Shown in pieces: positions 63,070 through 64,000 of a stretch of DNA of 64,000 nucleotides. The stretch comes from Planctomycetota bacterium (GTDB taxonomy: Bacteria; Planctomycetota; B15-G4). The DNA lies in contig JAQWOM010000009.1 in the NCBI GenBank assembly GCA_029245865.1, forward strand, positions 22,398 through 86,397, given 5' to 3'. Made by a program: the position numbers and the translations under genes. The first letter of the stretch is position 1. Every line of letters begins with the position of its first letter. The notes beneath the pieces are model-generated. The model was not told the DNA's origin, did no database searches, and saw only the letters and a list, made by a program, of their open reading frames with translations.

Positions 63070-64000
63070 CAGCGCCGGCTCCTCAAATAGGTTTCGATGA
63101 ACGGCTGAATCTCGCCGTCCAACACAGAAGCGGTATTGCCCACTTCAAGATTCGTTCGGTGATCTTTCACCATCTGATAGGGGTGCAGAACATAACTACG
63201 AATCTGGTGCCCCCAACCAATGTCGCCCTTCTCTCCTTGCAGATCAGCCATCTCCGCATCTCGCTCGGATTCAGCTTTCGCAATGAGCTTGGCAGCCAAC
63301 ATTTTCATGGCCGTCGCACGGTTCTTGTGCTGGCTTCGTTCGCTTTGACAGGCGACGACAATCCCTGACGGCAGGTGGGTCAGACGCACAGCAGAATCTG
63401 TCTTGTTGACGTGCTGACCTCCTGCGCCACCTGCACGGTAGGTGTCAACACGCAGGTCTTCGGAGCGAATCTCCTGAGCTTCAGCATCATCAAGGTCAGG
63501 CATGACCTCAATCGCAGCAAACGAGGTTTGTCTCCGGTTCTGCGAATCGAAAGGAGAGAGGCGCACCAATCGATGCACGCCCGACTCGGCACGAAGATAG
63601 CCGTACGCGTAATCGCCCCTCACCAACAGAGTCGCCCATTTGACGCCTGCTTCTTCCCCATCTAGACGCGCCACTTGGCTCACATCAAAGCCCGACCGCT
63701 CTGCCCAGCGCGAGTACATGCGCAGGAGCATTTCGGCCCAATCGCAAGACTCGGTTCCCCCTGCACCGGCCTGGACCGTCAGGTAGGCATCGCGGACGTC
63801 GTACTCCCCACCGAGCATGATTCGAAACTCGAGCTTCTCCATGTCTTGCATGATTTGCTCGTCCATCTCGGCGACTTCTTTGGCGCTTTCCTTGTCACGT
63901 GACTCTTTCGCCAACTCGATCATGACCTCGAGATCGTCGAGTGAGGATTCCAGGTTTTCCAGAGGGCCCAGCGCCGCCTTGGTCCGCTTCACCTCGGCAA
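63069..64000 (-). CDS. prfB: Peptide chain release factor 2, partial at window end
   Basis: The C-terminal ~310 residues of RF2, running off the right edge of the window; roughly 55-60 N-terminal residues lie beyond it. The GGQ motif (RAGGAGGQHVNKTDS) and the RF2-type SPF region (RLSPFDSQNRRQTSFA) are both visible, and the remainder matches RF2 over its whole length to the C-terminal YLRSRR. The frameshift site that many prfB genes carry near codon 25 lies outside the window and could not be checked. The open frame continues to base 64000 with no stop, so the GTG at 63992 is not the true start. Confidence 0.95.
   Translation of the reverse strand, partial: AEVKRTKAALGPLENLESSLDDLEVMIELAKESRDKESAKEVAEMDEQIMQDMEKLEFRIMLGGEYDVRDAYLTVQAGAGGTESCDWAEMLLRMYSRWAERSGFDVSQVARLDGEEAGVKWATLLVRGDYAYGYLRAESGVHRLVRLSPFDSQNRRQTSFAAIEVMPDLDDAEAQEIRSEDLRVDTYRAGGAGGQHVNKTDSAVRLTHLPSGIVVACQSERSQHKNRATAMKMLAAKLIAKAESERDAEMADLQGEKGDIGWGHQIRSYVLHPYQMVKDHRTNLEVGNTASVLDGEIQPFIETYLRSRR

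Overview
The window looks like chromosomal DNA of a high-G+C environmental bacterium, most likely a Planctomycetota (possibly of the Saltatorellus/Poly30-like group). This is inferred from gene content, not from a marker gene. The signs are many secreted proteins and lipoproteins with FG-GAP/VCBS and ASPIC/UnbV domains, DUF1570- and DUF1028-type secreted proteins, sulfatase-like enzymes, and a recurring C-terminal beta-rich domain ending in a WP-GI ... SNAV..TP pattern. I saw no phage, IS element, CRISPR array, rRNA or tRNA. Most of the sequence is coding, with short intergenic gaps and frequent ATGA-type stop/start overlaps.

Layout. 31-3655: a secreted protein, a GNAT acetyltransferase and the bifunctional histidine-degradation enzyme FTCD, all on the minus strand. 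3744-14470: an envelope-type cluster with a GT-C glycosyltransferase overlapping a sulfatase-like lipoprotein, a B12/radical-SAM enzyme, a divergent second sulfatase-like lipoprotein, then a coupled TPR lipoprotein and ASPIC/UnbV lipoprotein. Both sulfatase-like proteins carry threonine where sulfatases have the formylglycine Cys/Ser. 14558-22487: small lipoproteins, an HspQ/YccV-domain protein, a large secreted alpha/beta hydrolase, two IPT/TIG-like proteins and a small lipoprotein with a strong terminator. 22716-29885: a PcRGLX/YetA-like candidate polysaccharide lyase, a large secreted protein and a CPA2 antiporter fused to a PTS EIIA domain.

30000-42715: three very large lipoproteins built from FG-GAP, ASPIC/UnbV and TPR modules, interrupted by an amidase. 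The first appears to start at CTG, since a complete lipoprotein signal peptide lies upstream of the first conventional start. 42860-48312: a PutP-like symporter, a type II secretion G-like protein, a NUDIX hydrolase with a PA0069-type radical SAM protein, and a DUF1028 protein. 48391-58598: a minus-strand run with a DUF1570-like metallopeptidase, a 56-residue coiled-coil protein, a SprT-like protein coupled to a DUF1326-like protein, a trypsin-like protease, a DUF4384 lipoprotein, a DUF3352-like protein and an FG-GAP protein. 58743-61365: an HtrA-like protease, a stand-alone DsbD-alpha-like protein and a coupled thioredoxin-fold lipoprotein. 61486-64000: housekeeping genes purH and prfB (prfB runs off the edge).

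As a whole the window is dominated by the cell surface and periplasm: lipoproteins, beta-propeller scaffolds, proteases, redox proteins and glycan enzymes. The least explained parts are the 3744-14470 cluster and the giant ASPIC/UnbV-TPR lipoproteins.
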